A DNA stretch of 64,000 nt, from positions 1-64,000 of the forward strand of contig CAMIYC010000013.1 in assembly GCA_946402905.1 (NCBI GenBank), given 5' to 3'. This document shows positions 39,467-48,640 of the stretch, piece by piece; the stretch's first letter is position 1; each line of letters begins with the position of its first letter. The position numbers and the translations under genes were made by a program. Below the pieces are notes generated by a model. It was not told where the DNA came from. It ran no database searches and was given only the letters and a program-made list of their open reading frames with translations. The DNA comes from an uncultured Prevotellaceae bacterium. Its GTDB lineage: Bacteria > Bacteroidota > Bacteroidia > Bacteroidales > Bacteroidaceae.

Positions 39467-40381
39467 ATGAAACTCAGTATAGTCATCCCTGTCTACAAAG
39501 TGGAGAAGACGCTCAGACGCTGCGTGGAGAGCATCACGCGACAGACGTTTGACGACTATGAGCTGATACTGGTAGACGACGGCTCTCCCGACCACAGTGC
39601 AGAACTCTGCGAAACGCTGGCCACGGAGGATGCCCACATACGTGTGCTGCACCAGCGCAACGGTGGCCTGTCGGCAGCCCGCAACACCGGCATCGAAGCC
39701 TCTCAAGGAGAGTATATCACTTTTGTAGACAGCGATGACTATCTCGGTGACAATACCATAGCGATACTGATGTCAAGACTCAGTGCCCACCCGGACATCG
39801 ACATCCTGGAGTATCCTATCTACTGGCACTACGGAAGCAAAGAAGAGCACATTGTAAAATTCGGAGTCAGGGAATACACTGACATGAATGAATACTGGCT
39901 GGAGGGCAAAGGCTATTCACACGCCTACGCCTGGAACAAGATCTACCGGAGGCGACTTTTCAACGAAGTGAGATTCCCCGAAAGGCGCCTCTTTGAGGAT
40001 GTCTACACCATGCCACGACTTCTTGCCCACACCCACAGGATCGGCACCACCGAAGAGGGTATCTACTACTATACCTCCAATCCGGATGGTATCTCCGTGA
40101 ATCCAGGAGGTGAGGGTCTGTCGCAGCTGTTGGAGACTCACGTGCAGCAACTTTCCAGGATGGGCATAGCTCATGAGCTGACTGAATATTACGCCCATGT
40201 ACTTAACATCCAGATAGACACCTATGCAGCCACCCGTGTACCTCCCATCCTTCCTACTGCCGCATTTAGCCTAAGCGATATCAGAGCCTTGCCTGTCAAT
40301 AGCAAAATGAAGCTGAAACTGCATCTGCTCAAACTCATCGGAATGAAGAATCTATGCAAGCTATTCAGAATCACACATTGA
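39467..40381 (+). CDS. GT2-family glycosyltransferase
   Basis: The GT-A fold is evident from LSIVIPVYKVEKTLRRCVES, LILVDDGSPDHSAELC, RNTGIEASQGEYITF and the DXD-containing VDSDDYL (near residues 85-91). The 304-residue protein has no membrane segment. It is the first of three tandem transferases (39467-42443). It begins 5 bases after the GH43 stop, so transcription from GH43 may continue into the surface-glycan genes. The sugar specificity is not predictable. Confidence 0.9.
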   Translation: MKLSIVIPVYKVEKTLRRCVESITRQTFDDYELILVDDGSPDHSAELCETLATEDAHIRVLHQRNGGLSAARNTGIEASQGEYITFVDSDDYLGDNTIAILMSRLSAHPDIDILEYPIYWHYGSKEEHIVKFGVREYTDMNEYWLEGKGYSHAYAWNKIYRRRLFNEVRFPERRLFEDVYTMPRLLAHTHRIGTTEEGIYYYTSNPDGISVNPGGEGLSQLLETHVQQLSRMGIAHELTEYYAHVLNIQIDTYAATRVPPILPTAAFSLSDIRALPVNSKMKLKLHLLKLIGMKNLCKLFRITH

Positions 40382-41337
40382 CCACATCCGACTCACCGTT
40401 CGTCAGTTTTATCATCACCTATTACAACATTCCCTCAGACATGTTGAGGCAGTGTCTTGGAAGTATCGCGGCACTTCAGCTATCCCCTGAAGACCATGAA
40501 ATACTGCTGATAGACGACGGTTCGGATCAAAGTCCCATCGAGGCTATCAAAGACTACCTGCCACAGCTGACTTATATCCGGCAGAAACATCAGGGACTGA
40601 GTGTAGCCCGCAATCTGGGTATAGAAGCCAGCAAGGGGAGATACATCCAGTTTGTCGATGGCGATGACATGCTCAATCCATCCGTTTACGAGCATTGTCT
40701 CGGCATTTTAAGAAAAGAAGATCCCGACATCGTGCTTTTTCAGCTGACAGACAAGCATGAGACAACCGTTCCAGAAGACTACGCACACCCAGTAGAAGGC
40801 TCAGAGTATATGCGCCATCACAACTTGCGGGCATCTGCCTGTGGTTATATCTTCAGGAAACTGACTCTGGTCAATCTCCGATTTACGCCAGGCATCCTTC
40901 ATGAGGACGAAGAGTTTACTCCAGGACTGTTCTTGCGAGCTGAGAAAGTCATCTCGACAGAGGCCAAAGCCTATTACTACCGCAAGCGCGAGCATTCCAT
41001 CACTCATGGTGATGAAAAAGACTGGGTGCTCAGAAGGCTGAAAGACTCGCGTGATGTGCTCTACCGGCTGGCTGAAAGATGCGACACTTTACCCATGGCC
41101 GACCGCGAAGCCTTGCAGCGACGTGTTGACCAACTGACGATGGACTATCTCTACAACATCATTCGTCAAACGGGTGACCACCAGTTTCTGGAACAATGTA
41201 TCGAAGACCTGACTAACCATGGACTGTTTCCCCTGCCCAACCGCAACTATACAAAAAAGTATATACTGTTCAGGAAAGCCAGCGCAACAAAGATGGGAAG
41301 GAAATGGCTGTGCAGAATCATACATAAGAGACCATGA
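40354..41337 (+). CDS. GT2-family glycosyltransferase
   Basis: The 327-residue protein has a GT-A domain: SFIITYYNIPSDMLRQC, ILLIDDGSDQSP, ARNLGIEASKG and the DXD in FVDGDDML. It overlaps the previous transferase by 28 bases and the next by 4, indicating tight translational coupling. The overlap is long, so the true start might be a little further in, but no other ATG precedes the domain. The C-terminal half is helical and unlike the preceding paralog, so the two act on different acceptors. Confidence 0.87.
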   Translation: MQAIQNHTLTTSDSPFVSFIITYYNIPSDMLRQCLGSIAALQLSPEDHEILLIDDGSDQSPIEAIKDYLPQLTYIRQKHQGLSVARNLGIEASKGRYIQFVDGDDMLNPSVYEHCLGILRKEDPDIVLFQLTDKHETTVPEDYAHPVEGSEYMRHHNLRASACGYIFRKLTLVNLRFTPGILHEDEEFTPGLFLRAEKVISTEAKAYYYRKREHSITHGDEKDWVLRRLKDSRDVLYRLAERCDTLPMADREALQRRVDQLTMDYLYNIIRQTGDHQFLEQCIEDLTNHGLFPLPNRNYTKKYILFRKASATKMGRKWLCRIIHKRP

Positions 41338-42443
41338 AGATCCTGCTATTGGGTGAATACAGCAATGTGCATGCCACACTGGCCCGAGGGTTGCAAAACC
41401 TGGGGCATGAAGTGACCGTAGTGTCGAACGGGGATTTCTGGAAAGACTATCCTCGCGACATCGACGTGTCCCGGCACCCCGGGCACTGGGGCGGCATCAA
41501 ACTGATGGCAAAAATCTTCACACTATTACCACGGCTGAAGGGATATGATATCGTGCAACTCATCAACCCTATGTTTCTCGAGCTCAAAGCCAGCCGTATA
41601 TTCCCCATCTACCGTTATTTACGCAGTCATAACCGCAAAATAGTACTTGGCGCCTTTGGCATGGACTGGTATTGGGTGCATACCTGTATCGCCGAAAAGC
41701 CCTTGCGCTACAGCGACTTCAACATAGGCGACCAACTTCGCACCAATGCCGATGCACTCAGGGAACGCGAAGACTGGATAGGAACGGACAAAGAGCGCCT
41801 CAACCGGTATATCGCCACCGACTGTGACGCCATCGTGGCAGGGCTTTATGAATACTGGGTATGCTATCATCCCGTTTTCCCCGACAAGACGCAGTTCATC
41901 CCCTACCCCATTGAACTGTCTGAGCATCAGATACTATCCAGAAGGGAGAATGACAAGTTGCGGTTGTTTATAGGCATCAACCGAAGCAGAAGTGAATATA
42001 AAGGCACAGACGTCATGCTTGCAGCCGCCGAAGAAGCTGTGCGCGACTATCCCGACCTGATAGAACTGAGAAAAGCGGAATCTGTACCCTACGCCGAATA
42101 TACCCGAATGATGGACGGTTCTGACGCCATCCTCGACCAACTCTACAGTTACACCCCCTCGATGAATCCGCTGCAAGCCATGTCAAAAGGTATCATCTGC
42201 ATCGGAGGAGGTGAGCCGGAAAACTATTCCATCCTCGGAGAGGAAAAGTTGCGACCCATCGTCAACGTGCTACCCACCAAAAAGAATGTATATCAGGCCA
42301 TAGTAGACCTGGCTCATCACCCTGAACAAATATCCGTGCTGCAAAAAGACAGTATCGAGTATATCCGCAAACATCATGCGAGCAGTCTGGTTGCAGGAAA
42401 GTACGAACAATTATATAAAAATCTGCTGACAAAAGCGACATGA
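41334..42443 (+). CDS. GT-B fold glycosyltransferase (GT4-like)
   Basis: The 369-residue protein opens with MKILLLGEYSNVHATLARGL, the N-terminal Rossmann part of GT-B transferases. The C-terminal domain carries FIGINRSRSEYKGTDVML and the donor-binding PSMNPLQAMSKG/GGGEPENYS region. It fits the GT4-like group without a close named family. It completes the three-gene GT cluster. Next to its stop there is a 9-bp inverted repeat (AAGCGACAT ... ATGTCGCTT, 42433-42470) and then a bidirectional terminator. Confidence 0.85.
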   Translation: MKILLLGEYSNVHATLARGLQNLGHEVTVVSNGDFWKDYPRDIDVSRHPGHWGGIKLMAKIFTLLPRLKGYDIVQLINPMFLELKASRIFPIYRYLRSHNRKIVLGAFGMDWYWVHTCIAEKPLRYSDFNIGDQLRTNADALREREDWIGTDKERLNRYIATDCDAIVAGLYEYWVCYHPVFPDKTQFIPYPIELSEHQILSRRENDKLRLFIGINRSRSEYKGTDVMLAAAEEAVRDYPDLIELRKAESVPYAEYTRMMDGSDAILDQLYSYTPSMNPLQAMSKGIICIGGGEPENYSILGEEKLRPIVNVLPTKKNVYQAIVDLAHHPEQISVLQKDSIEYIRKHHASSLVAGKYEQLYKNLLTKAT

Positions 42444-42479
42444 TGTGAATAACCGGCACTGATGTCGCTTGGTTCAATA

Positions 42480-42508
42480 AAAAAAGACACCCGTCAGGTG
42501 TCTTTTTT
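42480..42508. terminator. Bidirectional intrinsic terminator between GT cluster and rpsP
   Basis: GACACC-CGTCA-GGTGTC forms the core stem, flanked by an A-run on the left (42480-42485) and a T-run on the right (42503-42508). It can therefore terminate both the plus-strand GT genes and the minus-strand rpsP. Confidence 0.88.
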
Positions 42509-42528
42509 ATTTTTCTTGCAAGTTGAGA

Positions 42529-43047
42529 TTAAGCCTCTGCGGGAGCTTCCTCTGCAGGAGCTTCTGCTTCCGCAGCAGCGGCAGCAGCGGCAGCCTTCTT
42601 CTCAGCCACCTTCTTGGCGATATTCTCGTTGATAGCCTTCTCAGCTTTCAGCTCTTTCTCAATAGCGTCTTTCTTGGCTTTTGCATCCTTAGCGCGGATA
42701 GATTCGTCACCCTTCACTTTGGTGTCTTTCCATGCGTCAAATTTCTTCTGTGCCTCAGCCTCGTCGAAAGCACCTTTTTTCACACCTGTACGCAGGTGTT
42801 TCATCAGGTACACACCCTCATGGCTCAGAATGTTGCGAGCGGTATCAGTGGGCTGTGCGCCTACCTCTACCCAATAAAGAGCTCTGTCAAACTCCAGATC
42901 CACTGTGGCAGGATTGGTGTTGGGGTTGTAAGTACCGATTTTCTCGATAAAGCGACCATCACGTGGTGCTCTTGAATCAGCGATGACTATGCTGTAGAAA
43001 GCATAACCTTTGCGTCCACGACGCTGCAATCTGATTTTTGTTGCCAT
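42529..43047 (-). CDS. rpsP: Ribosomal protein bS16 with long Ala/Glu-rich tail
   Basis: The first 80 residues are the conserved S16 domain ([51 protein letters not shown]). The start ATG is the conserved one; an open frame continues 63 bases further upstream. The protein is 172 residues, twice the size of E. coli S16. The extra C-terminal half is charged ([16 protein letters not shown]) and then Ala-rich ([20 protein letters not shown]). Such extensions are known in Bacteroidetes S16. A -7 box TAACTTTG lies at 43108-43115 on the minus strand. The operon usually has no partner here, as trmD and rimM are absent. Confidence 0.94.
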   Translation of the reverse strand: MATKIRLQRRGRKGYAFYSIVIADSRAPRDGRFIEKIGTYNPNTNPATVDLEFDRALYWVEVGAQPTDTARNILSHEGVYLMKHLRTGVKKGAFDEAEAQKKFDAWKDTKVKGDESIRAKDAKAKKDAIEKELKAEKAINENIAKKVAEKKAAAAAAAAEAEAPAEEAPAEA

Positions 43048-43174
43048 TTTTTTACTATAATTTGATTTTTGATTAAAAATGATGCTACTATCTCGTAATA
43101 GCGGCTGCAAAGTTAGTCATTTTTAGCGAGACAGCCACACAAACAGAAGCACGCCCACAGACAATTAACAAAAA

Positions 43175-44983
43175 TTAATGGTCTATACGGATTTTCTCCG
43201 TTGTCCCGTCCTCTTTTCTCAAGATGTAAACTCCTGGTCGCAAGCCTAAGAGTCCATCCCGTCCGGTGACCTGCCTGACGCAATTGCCATCTGGTGTATA
43301 GACAGACAACTGACGACCCTCAGAAGCACCTATATGATGCCTGACCCGACTGGTGGTGTCGGGCAGTTGAGGTTCCGGCCTGAAAGCCAGGTTACGGAAT
43401 GTGAAAGAAACCAGGCCAGTGGAGTCATCGCGCTGAATACCAGTGATGGGTTTATGCATCAGCAAAGAGCCATCGAGATTGGGATTGTAGAGTTTGGCGG
43501 CTGGTTTAGAAAAATCTGTCAGGCTGTCTTTGGCATTGTATGGATAAGCGTCCCGCCCACCAAACCGGGTATTGCTGGAATGAAACACCGTGAACCGTTC
43601 ATGGTCGTTGGTCACACCATAACCAGAAGTTGCATTCAACTGATTGCTTTCCCATAAGAGCTCATCATAATCGACATGTATGATAAGTAGTCCATTGCCA
43701 GGCAAGAAGGCATCCCAACGTGTCTTATTACGGTTTTCAAGCAGGTAATACTCAGTAGGGACACTATCATTATAGATAATGTATGCCTCTGGCACGGCGT
43801 CATTGACAGGGCGCATACCGCTCACCACCGTATCTGTAGAGAGTTCGGTATAGTCGAGCCAGCCTGCAAAATGACGCTCATAACTGGTGTATCCCGCAGG
43901 CACCCATCCGACTCCATAAGGGCCATTGTAGCTGCCCTGGTCGAGAATATCCCATGTGCTCATGCCATAATTGCCACTGGTGCCCGTGTCATAGAAGTCG
44001 GGCAGTCCGAGACAATGCGAGAACTCATGACACAGCGTACCGAGCCCCATGGGCATACCCTGCTTGTAGAGTTCATTGCTACATGCGTAGACTTCGATAT
44101 TTACCCCATCGAAGACTATCTCCTCGGGAATATTGGAATTGTACTCCCGCGCCTCGGTCATGGTCCACATGTGAGGCCAGATGGTGGAAGAGCCGCCCCC
44201 GGAGGCTTCGCCTAATCCTGCGTAGAGCACAAACACCTCCTCGACAAATCCGTCGCCGTCCCAGTCGTAGATAGAGAAGTCGACCAGTGAGTCGACGGCC
44301 TGACAGCACTCGATGACCATCTCAGGCGCATAGATGTCAGTCTCATAGCGGTTGCGTCCATAATAACTCACGGCCTTATCGAGATTGACAGGTCCCAGGA
44401 CATCAAAAGAGAGGTCAAACAGTCCGTTGCTCTGGTCGTGGTAATAATCGTGCACGCTACCGATGGCCCCCCAATGATTGGTATAGCCTGTCATATTGGC
44501 GAGGCTGTCATATACCAGTCTCACAGAGTCAGCTTCCTCACCGTCGCGATATCCTTCGAATTGTTTATTGCTGAAGTTGGCGAGGATGATCAGCCCCCTT
44601 TTGCTTCCCACATAAGGGGGTTGATCAGGTTCGCCCTTCTTCTTAATGCCGAAGCGTCTTGCCAGTGAACGCACTTGGCGGATGTCGCCCAAAGTGGAGA
44701 TGCGCTGCCGCTCGCGTATTGTCCTGCGGCCGGGGTCATGGGCCATCACGCCTGTCGACTTCATGCCAAACCCTACTGCGTCGGCATAATAAAAGGCGCC
44801 TCCCTCTTCCATCACAGGCACGCTGTCACGTGTGATATAATAATGGAAATGCTCGTCACCCACAAGCATCAGCTCTATGGATGACCCGTCTGCTTGCCTG
44901 CAGACACGCCATTCTTTTTTGGCGGGCACCGCCCAGGAAAGTGTCATCCAGAGGCTCAGGAAGAACGCAGCGAGAACTCTCAT
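43175..44983 (-). CDS. Secreted M6-family metalloprotease with C-terminal tail
   Basis: The 602-residue protein has a signal peptide (1-18), a propeptide region, then a zinc metalloprotease domain with HEFSHCLGLPDFYD (HExxH) near residues 322-336. A conserved WDILDQGSYNGP and GWVPAGYTSYERH follow. The family is M6 (immune inhibitor A-like), which degrades extracellular proteins. The last 50 residues (SVYTPDGNCVRQV, LRPGVYIL) resemble a C-terminal sorting-tail module. It is a tandem paralog of the next upstream gene, 4 bases apart, and both share one promoter at 46800-46830. Confidence 0.88.
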   Translation of the reverse strand: MRVLAAFFLSLWMTLSWAVPAKKEWRVCRQADGSSIELMLVGDEHFHYYITRDSVPVMEEGGAFYYADAVGFGMKSTGVMAHDPGRRTIRERQRISTLGDIRQVRSLARRFGIKKKGEPDQPPYVGSKRGLIILANFSNKQFEGYRDGEEADSVRLVYDSLANMTGYTNHWGAIGSVHDYYHDQSNGLFDLSFDVLGPVNLDKAVSYYGRNRYETDIYAPEMVIECCQAVDSLVDFSIYDWDGDGFVEEVFVLYAGLGEASGGGSSTIWPHMWTMTEAREYNSNIPEEIVFDGVNIEVYACSNELYKQGMPMGLGTLCHEFSHCLGLPDFYDTGTSGNYGMSTWDILDQGSYNGPYGVGWVPAGYTSYERHFAGWLDYTELSTDTVVSGMRPVNDAVPEAYIIYNDSVPTEYYLLENRNKTRWDAFLPGNGLLIIHVDYDELLWESNQLNATSGYGVTNDHERFTVFHSSNTRFGGRDAYPYNAKDSLTDFSKPAAKLYNPNLDGSLLMHKPITGIQRDDSTGLVSFTFRNLAFRPEPQLPDTTSRVRHHIGASEGRQLSVYTPDGNCVRQVTGRDGLLGLRPGVYILRKEDGTTEKIRIDH

Positions 44984-44987
44984 CGGC

Positions 44988-46781
44988 TTATTTTCTGATT
45001 TTATAAGAATGACCTTCCGCGTCTCTCACCACATAAATCCCCTTAGGCAAGGTCTGATCACTGGCGTCGCTCGCCACCATCACACCGCCAAGGCTATAGA
45101 CTCCGGCAGCCGTGCCGCCATGGACAGAGATTTCACTGATACCATTGGTGTCAGACCAGGGCTTCGTGCCATTCATGAAAGTGAAATTGACAAATCTGGA
45201 CTGTTTGGTGATATTGGTAATAGATGTATGCATCAGATAAGATCCATCCGTATTTGGAGTATTCAGCTCATCTTTGGGTACTGACGTATCTGCGAGTGAG
45301 TTATGGTTCTCGGTGAGGGATGCCCTATAAGGATACAGATCTCCCTGAAATTCATCACCGTCCAGGTAAGTGACACCATTAAGCACCATAGTGGTAGCCT
45401 CAGAGTTGTCGGCGTGGAAGATGGTCATGCACTGATAGCCGTCGCCTGCATTGACGGTGTTGTATCTCCACCGGTTGGCCACATGTGTCACATGCGTGAT
45501 GAGCAGACCGTTGATACGCTGTCCGCTGTTATTGGTGTAAAGTCCACGATCCCAGCCGTATGCCCCGTGCCTGTTTTCCAGCAGGTAGTATTCCTCTTGA
45601 TTGCCCGGATTGATGATCTGGTAAGTCTCTCCCCCGTTTTCCACCGGTTCCAGTTTGGTGACCTTGCAAGGGTCTGAGAGCACCCTGTATTCTTTCCAGC
45701 CACAGAAATGACGCTCATAACCTGTGTATGGAGCCGGTATCCAACTGTCACCATTGTAGCTGCCACTACACATCACATCCCAGACGCCCATTCCGAAATT
45801 ATCGCCGTCTTCAGAGGTATCATAAAAGTCGGGGAGCCCCAGACAATGGGTGAACTCATGACAGAAAGTGCCGATACCCATCGGCTTCTCGCCGCTGTCG
45901 CCATCGAGTTCGTTACTGCATGCATACGTCTGCACTTTTACTCCATCTATGTTGAGGGCAGGATACAGCATCGACTCATGCGGCCATATCGTGTTTTTAG
46001 GTCCATTGGTAGCCTCGCCGTAACCGGCATAAAAGAGAAACACCTGGTCTACGTATCCATCACCGTCCCAGTCATACTGGGAGAAGTCTGCCTCATCGGC
46101 CGCCAGCTGTATAGCCCCCTTCACAAATTCAGCCACTCGGTTGGGCGAGTCCTTGCCCATACTATTATAGCCATAATAGCTGTTACTTTTTGGCATTTTG
46201 ACAGGACCTACAATATCAAAAATCAGGCTGAACTTATTGAAGCTCTGGCTGAGGAAATAATCATGCACGCTGCCTACAGCCCCATGCGTATTGGTATAGC
46301 CCACCTGATTGAGCATATTGTTCAGTTCGTCTTTTGTGATAGTGAAATCCAGGTCATTAAAAGCCACCATGATGACCAGCCCCTTCTTCTCTCCTTCAAA
46401 AACGCCTGTGGGCTCACCTATCTTCTTGGGGAAAGCGTTGGCCTTGGATGCCAATCGGCGACAGTCGGCTGCCACATCACCCAAGGACTGGACAAAAGCC
46501 TGCTCCTCCAAGGTTCGCATCTCGGGTTCGTGTACAAGCATATCCGTCTCGACGAGTTGTTGTTTTCTCACCTGCGCGTAAACATACTGGTTGAGAGCGT
46601 TTTGTACAGCAACCATTCCATCGGATGTCTTAAAATAGTGGAGGTTCTCATCACCCTGCAACATAAGCCTCAATTCAGCCCCGTCACTCTGCTGATAGGT
46701 TTTCCATACCCGCTTTGCAGGTACAGCGCTTGCCACAACAGTAAACGCAAGCATAAGAATAAGAGTAAAAGATTTTTTCAT
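44988..46781 (-). CDS. Secreted M6-family metalloprotease, tandem paralog
   Basis: The start at MKKSFTLIL (26 codons inside the longest open frame) gives a normal signal peptide (SAVPAKRVW cleavage region) and 597 residues. The zinc motif CHEFTHCLGLPDFYD matches the paralog, as do GSYNGDSWIP and TGYERHFCGWKEY. Compared with its partner the prodomain is similar, and the tail (GVYSLGGVMVAS, LPKGIYVVRD) has the same sorting-type ending. The pair probably arose by gene duplication; different substrate preference is plausible but unproven. The upstream promoter fits the Bacteroidetes consensus well. Confidence 0.88.
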   Translation of the reverse strand: MKKSFTLILMLAFTVVASAVPAKRVWKTYQQSDGAELRLMLQGDENLHYFKTSDGMVAVQNALNQYVYAQVRKQQLVETDMLVHEPEMRTLEEQAFVQSLGDVAADCRRLASKANAFPKKIGEPTGVFEGEKKGLVIMVAFNDLDFTITKDELNNMLNQVGYTNTHGAVGSVHDYFLSQSFNKFSLIFDIVGPVKMPKSNSYYGYNSMGKDSPNRVAEFVKGAIQLAADEADFSQYDWDGDGYVDQVFLFYAGYGEATNGPKNTIWPHESMLYPALNIDGVKVQTYACSNELDGDSGEKPMGIGTFCHEFTHCLGLPDFYDTSEDGDNFGMGVWDVMCSGSYNGDSWIPAPYTGYERHFCGWKEYRVLSDPCKVTKLEPVENGGETYQIINPGNQEEYYLLENRHGAYGWDRGLYTNNSGQRINGLLITHVTHVANRWRYNTVNAGDGYQCMTIFHADNSEATTMVLNGVTYLDGDEFQGDLYPYRASLTENHNSLADTSVPKDELNTPNTDGSYLMHTSITNITKQSRFVNFTFMNGTKPWSDTNGISEISVHGGTAAGVYSLGGVMVASDASDQTLPKGIYVVRDAEGHSYKIRK

Positions 46782-46799
46782 ACGTACATATTTTATTTG

Positions 46800-46830
46800 C
46801 AAAAGTAGTGTAAAAAGAGCGTAACACAAA
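46800..46830 (-). promoter_or_regulatory. Promoter of the M6 protease pair
   Basis: On the minus strand, -33 TTTG (46827-46830) and -7 TACTTTTG (46800-46807) are separated by 19 bases. The leader is about 15-18 nt. The spacer TTACGCTCTTTTTACAC is similar to the spacer in the hairpin promoters of hisG and GH43. On the opposite strand TATTTTTG (46892-46899) can drive the GT2 gene. Confidence 0.7.
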
Positions 46831-46943
46831 ACAAAACATGAAAAAAGCAGTATTTTCATTCAACAAATTCGTGAAAAATGAAAATAATGACTATTTTTGC
46901 ATGTCACCAAAAAGAAAGCATCTCACGAAAAATATGACCGTCC

Positions 46944-47873
46944 ATGCCACGCCTGAGCATACTCATACCTACCTACAACGACACCTGTGTGAATCTGGTC
47001 AAGGATCTGCACGGGCAATGTATGTCTGTTCAAGGTCTTGACTTCGAGATACTCGTGGCCGACGACGGTTCCACCTCCTCGCCATGTATGACGGCCAACC
47101 AGGAGATCAACTCACTGCCCCACTGCCAGTATATCCTCAGAGAAAAAAACGTTGGACGGGCAGCCATCCGCAATTTCCTTGCCCGTAGTGCGCGATATGA
47201 CAAGCTGCTTTTCATCGATAGTCACATGACTGTGATATCAGACATTTTCATACAAAAATATCTGAAATACAGCGACGATCACCCCATCGTGTATGGCGGC
47301 TACACCATTCCGGACACTGTAAGCCCTCGCCCCTCCAACCTAAGGTGGAAATACGAGACCCATAGCCTGCACCTACAATCGACAGCAGCCCGCGCCGCTA
47401 ATCCCTACGCCCACTTCCATACCTCCAACTTTCTCATTTCCAGAAGTGTCATGCTTTCGCATCCGCTCGACGAGCGCTTCCGTCGCTATGGCTACGAAGA
47501 CGAGCTATATGGCAAGAGTCTGCATCAGGCCTTTATCCCTATCTTTCATATCGACAATCCGATGGGATTTTGCACATTTGAGTCCAACGACCGTTTCTTG
47601 GCAAAAACTGAAGAAGGGATACAGACACTGTACGAATTCCGTGACGAGCTCTATGACAATTCCCAATTACTTCGGCTCTGCCGGCGGCTGTCCAAGTTAC
47701 ACCTGGATGGTGTCATGAGCCGAGGTTTCAGATGGTCGAAGGGGTGGATGCAAAAACATCTCACTGGCAGTCATCCATCACTGACTCTATATCATCTTTA
47801 CAGGATAGGGTGCCTCCTGTCGCAAATGTCTCAACCAGGGTCGCTGCGCTCAAAATCTTTCAAAAGCTATTAA
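46944..47873 (+). CDS. GT2-family glycosyltransferase, isolated
   Basis: The 309-residue protein has the GT-A signature LSILIPTYNDTC, LVADDGSTSSPC, EKNVGRAAIRNF and FIDSHM in place of the usual DSDD. The C-terminal half has QAFIPIFHIDNP followed by helical segments. It may resemble a galactosyl- or glucosyl-type transferase, but nothing more specific. A -7 box TATTTTTG is at 46892-46899. It is separate from the other GTs by the proteases; a role in surface polysaccharide or protein glycosylation is possible. The downstream gap 47874-48082 has no feature other than the next promoter. Confidence 0.85.
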   Translation: MPRLSILIPTYNDTCVNLVKDLHGQCMSVQGLDFEILVADDGSTSSPCMTANQEINSLPHCQYILREKNVGRAAIRNFLARSARYDKLLFIDSHMTVISDIFIQKYLKYSDDHPIVYGGYTIPDTVSPRPSNLRWKYETHSLHLQSTAARAANPYAHFHTSNFLISRSVMLSHPLDERFRRYGYEDELYGKSLHQAFIPIFHIDNPMGFCTFESNDRFLAKTEEGIQTLYEFRDELYDNSQLLRLCRRLSKLHLDGVMSRGFRWSKGWMQKHLTGSHPSLTLYHLYRIGCLLSQMSQPGSLRSKSFKSY

Positions 47874-48082
47874 AAAATCTTTCACTTTGCTTCTATTTTG
47901 GTCATTTTTAAAATCAATTTTGTTGGATTTTGAGGCCGACAGGCCGACCTTTGAAGGTGGACAGAGTAATTACCGATGCCCGCGGAGAAGGGTAAATAAA
48001 TGTTAAATCGTTCTATAGTTTTTACATTATGCTGTTTTTTATTTATTTTTGCGAGAAATATCAAACAAAACCAAAAATAATT

Positions 48083-48520
48083 ATGAAACGAACTAAATCA
48101 TTCCTTATGGCCATCGCAGCCTTATTCTGCTGCATGAGCATCAACGCACAGACCGTGGTCACCGACCCCAACCAACTCACCCCTGAACAGCAAGCTCAAC
48201 TGACCAAGAGTCGCGAGGCACAGCTGGAAGAGGCAAAGAGGGAAAAAGAAAATGCTATCAAGGCACAGAAAGAACAAGAAGAACAACTCAAAAAGGCCAA
48301 GAAGCAAGAAAAAGAGCGCCAGAAAGAGTTGAAAGAGGCTAAGAAAAAAGAAAAAGCAGCCGAGAAACAGGCCAAGGCTCAGGAGAAGGAGCGCAAAGCC
48401 CAGGAGAAACAACTGAAGAAACAGCAGAAGCTCCAGAAGCAAGCTGAAAAAGCAGAAAAAGACCGCATCAAAGCTGAGAAAAAGCGCCAGAAAGCACTCA
48501 ACGAACTAAATAAGATGTAA
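48083..48520 (+). CDS. Exported Lys/Gln/Glu-rich coiled-coil protein
   Basis: The start at MKRTKSFL (18 codons into a longer open frame) gives a 145-residue protein with a Sec signal (about 1-22, ending INAQ). The rest is a highly charged single alpha-helix or coiled coil (KREKENAIKAQKEQEEQLKK, then repeating KEKAAEKQAKAQEKERKAQE patterns). No recognised domain or lipobox. It may be a periplasmic spacer or stress-type protein. The -7 box TATTTTTG is at 48044-48051. A strong terminator follows. Confidence 0.82.
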   Translation: MKRTKSFLMAIAALFCCMSINAQTVVTDPNQLTPEQQAQLTKSREAQLEEAKREKENAIKAQKEQEEQLKKAKKQEKERQKELKEAKKKEKAAEKQAKAQEKERKAQEKQLKKQQKLQKQAEKAEKDRIKAEKKRQKALNELNKM

Positions 48521-48525
48521 AAAAT

Positions 48526-48558
48526 CAGGCAAACCCGGATGGGTTTGCCTGTTTTTTT
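48526..48558 (+). terminator. Intrinsic terminator of the coiled-coil gene
   Basis: CAGGCAAACCC-GGAT-GGGTTTGCCTG is a perfect 11-bp stem with a 4-base loop, followed by seven T. The complementary A-run before the stem could allow some termination in the other direction. A CAACTYGT-type repeat follows at once. Confidence 0.93.
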
Positions 48559-48559
48559 A

Positions 48560-48604
48560 GTTGACAAGTTGACGAGTTGACAAGTTGACGAGCTGACGAG
48601 TTGT
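48560..48604 (-). repeat. 8-bp tandem repeat (CAACTYGT)n, copy B
   Basis: On the minus strand the array reads CAACTCGTCAGCTCGTCAAC and CAACTCGTCAACTTGTCAACT, ending in an A-run shared with the neighbouring terminator. It lies 36 bases downstream of the phosphohexomutase stop, in the same orientation as that gene. The unit and ending match copies A and C. Confidence 0.85.
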
Positions 48605-48640
48605 TTGTTCTGCGATTACTGTCAATCATGCACTACGAAT

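Noticed and set aside
40354..40381. 28-base overlap of two GT genes taken as a sequencing frameshift in one gene
   Set aside because: Both products have full, independent GT2 N-terminal motifs, so they are two genes.
45708..46808. Plus-strand open frame of 366 codons over the M6 protease
   Set aside because: Fully antisense to a protease with intact HExxH motif; no recognisable protein features.
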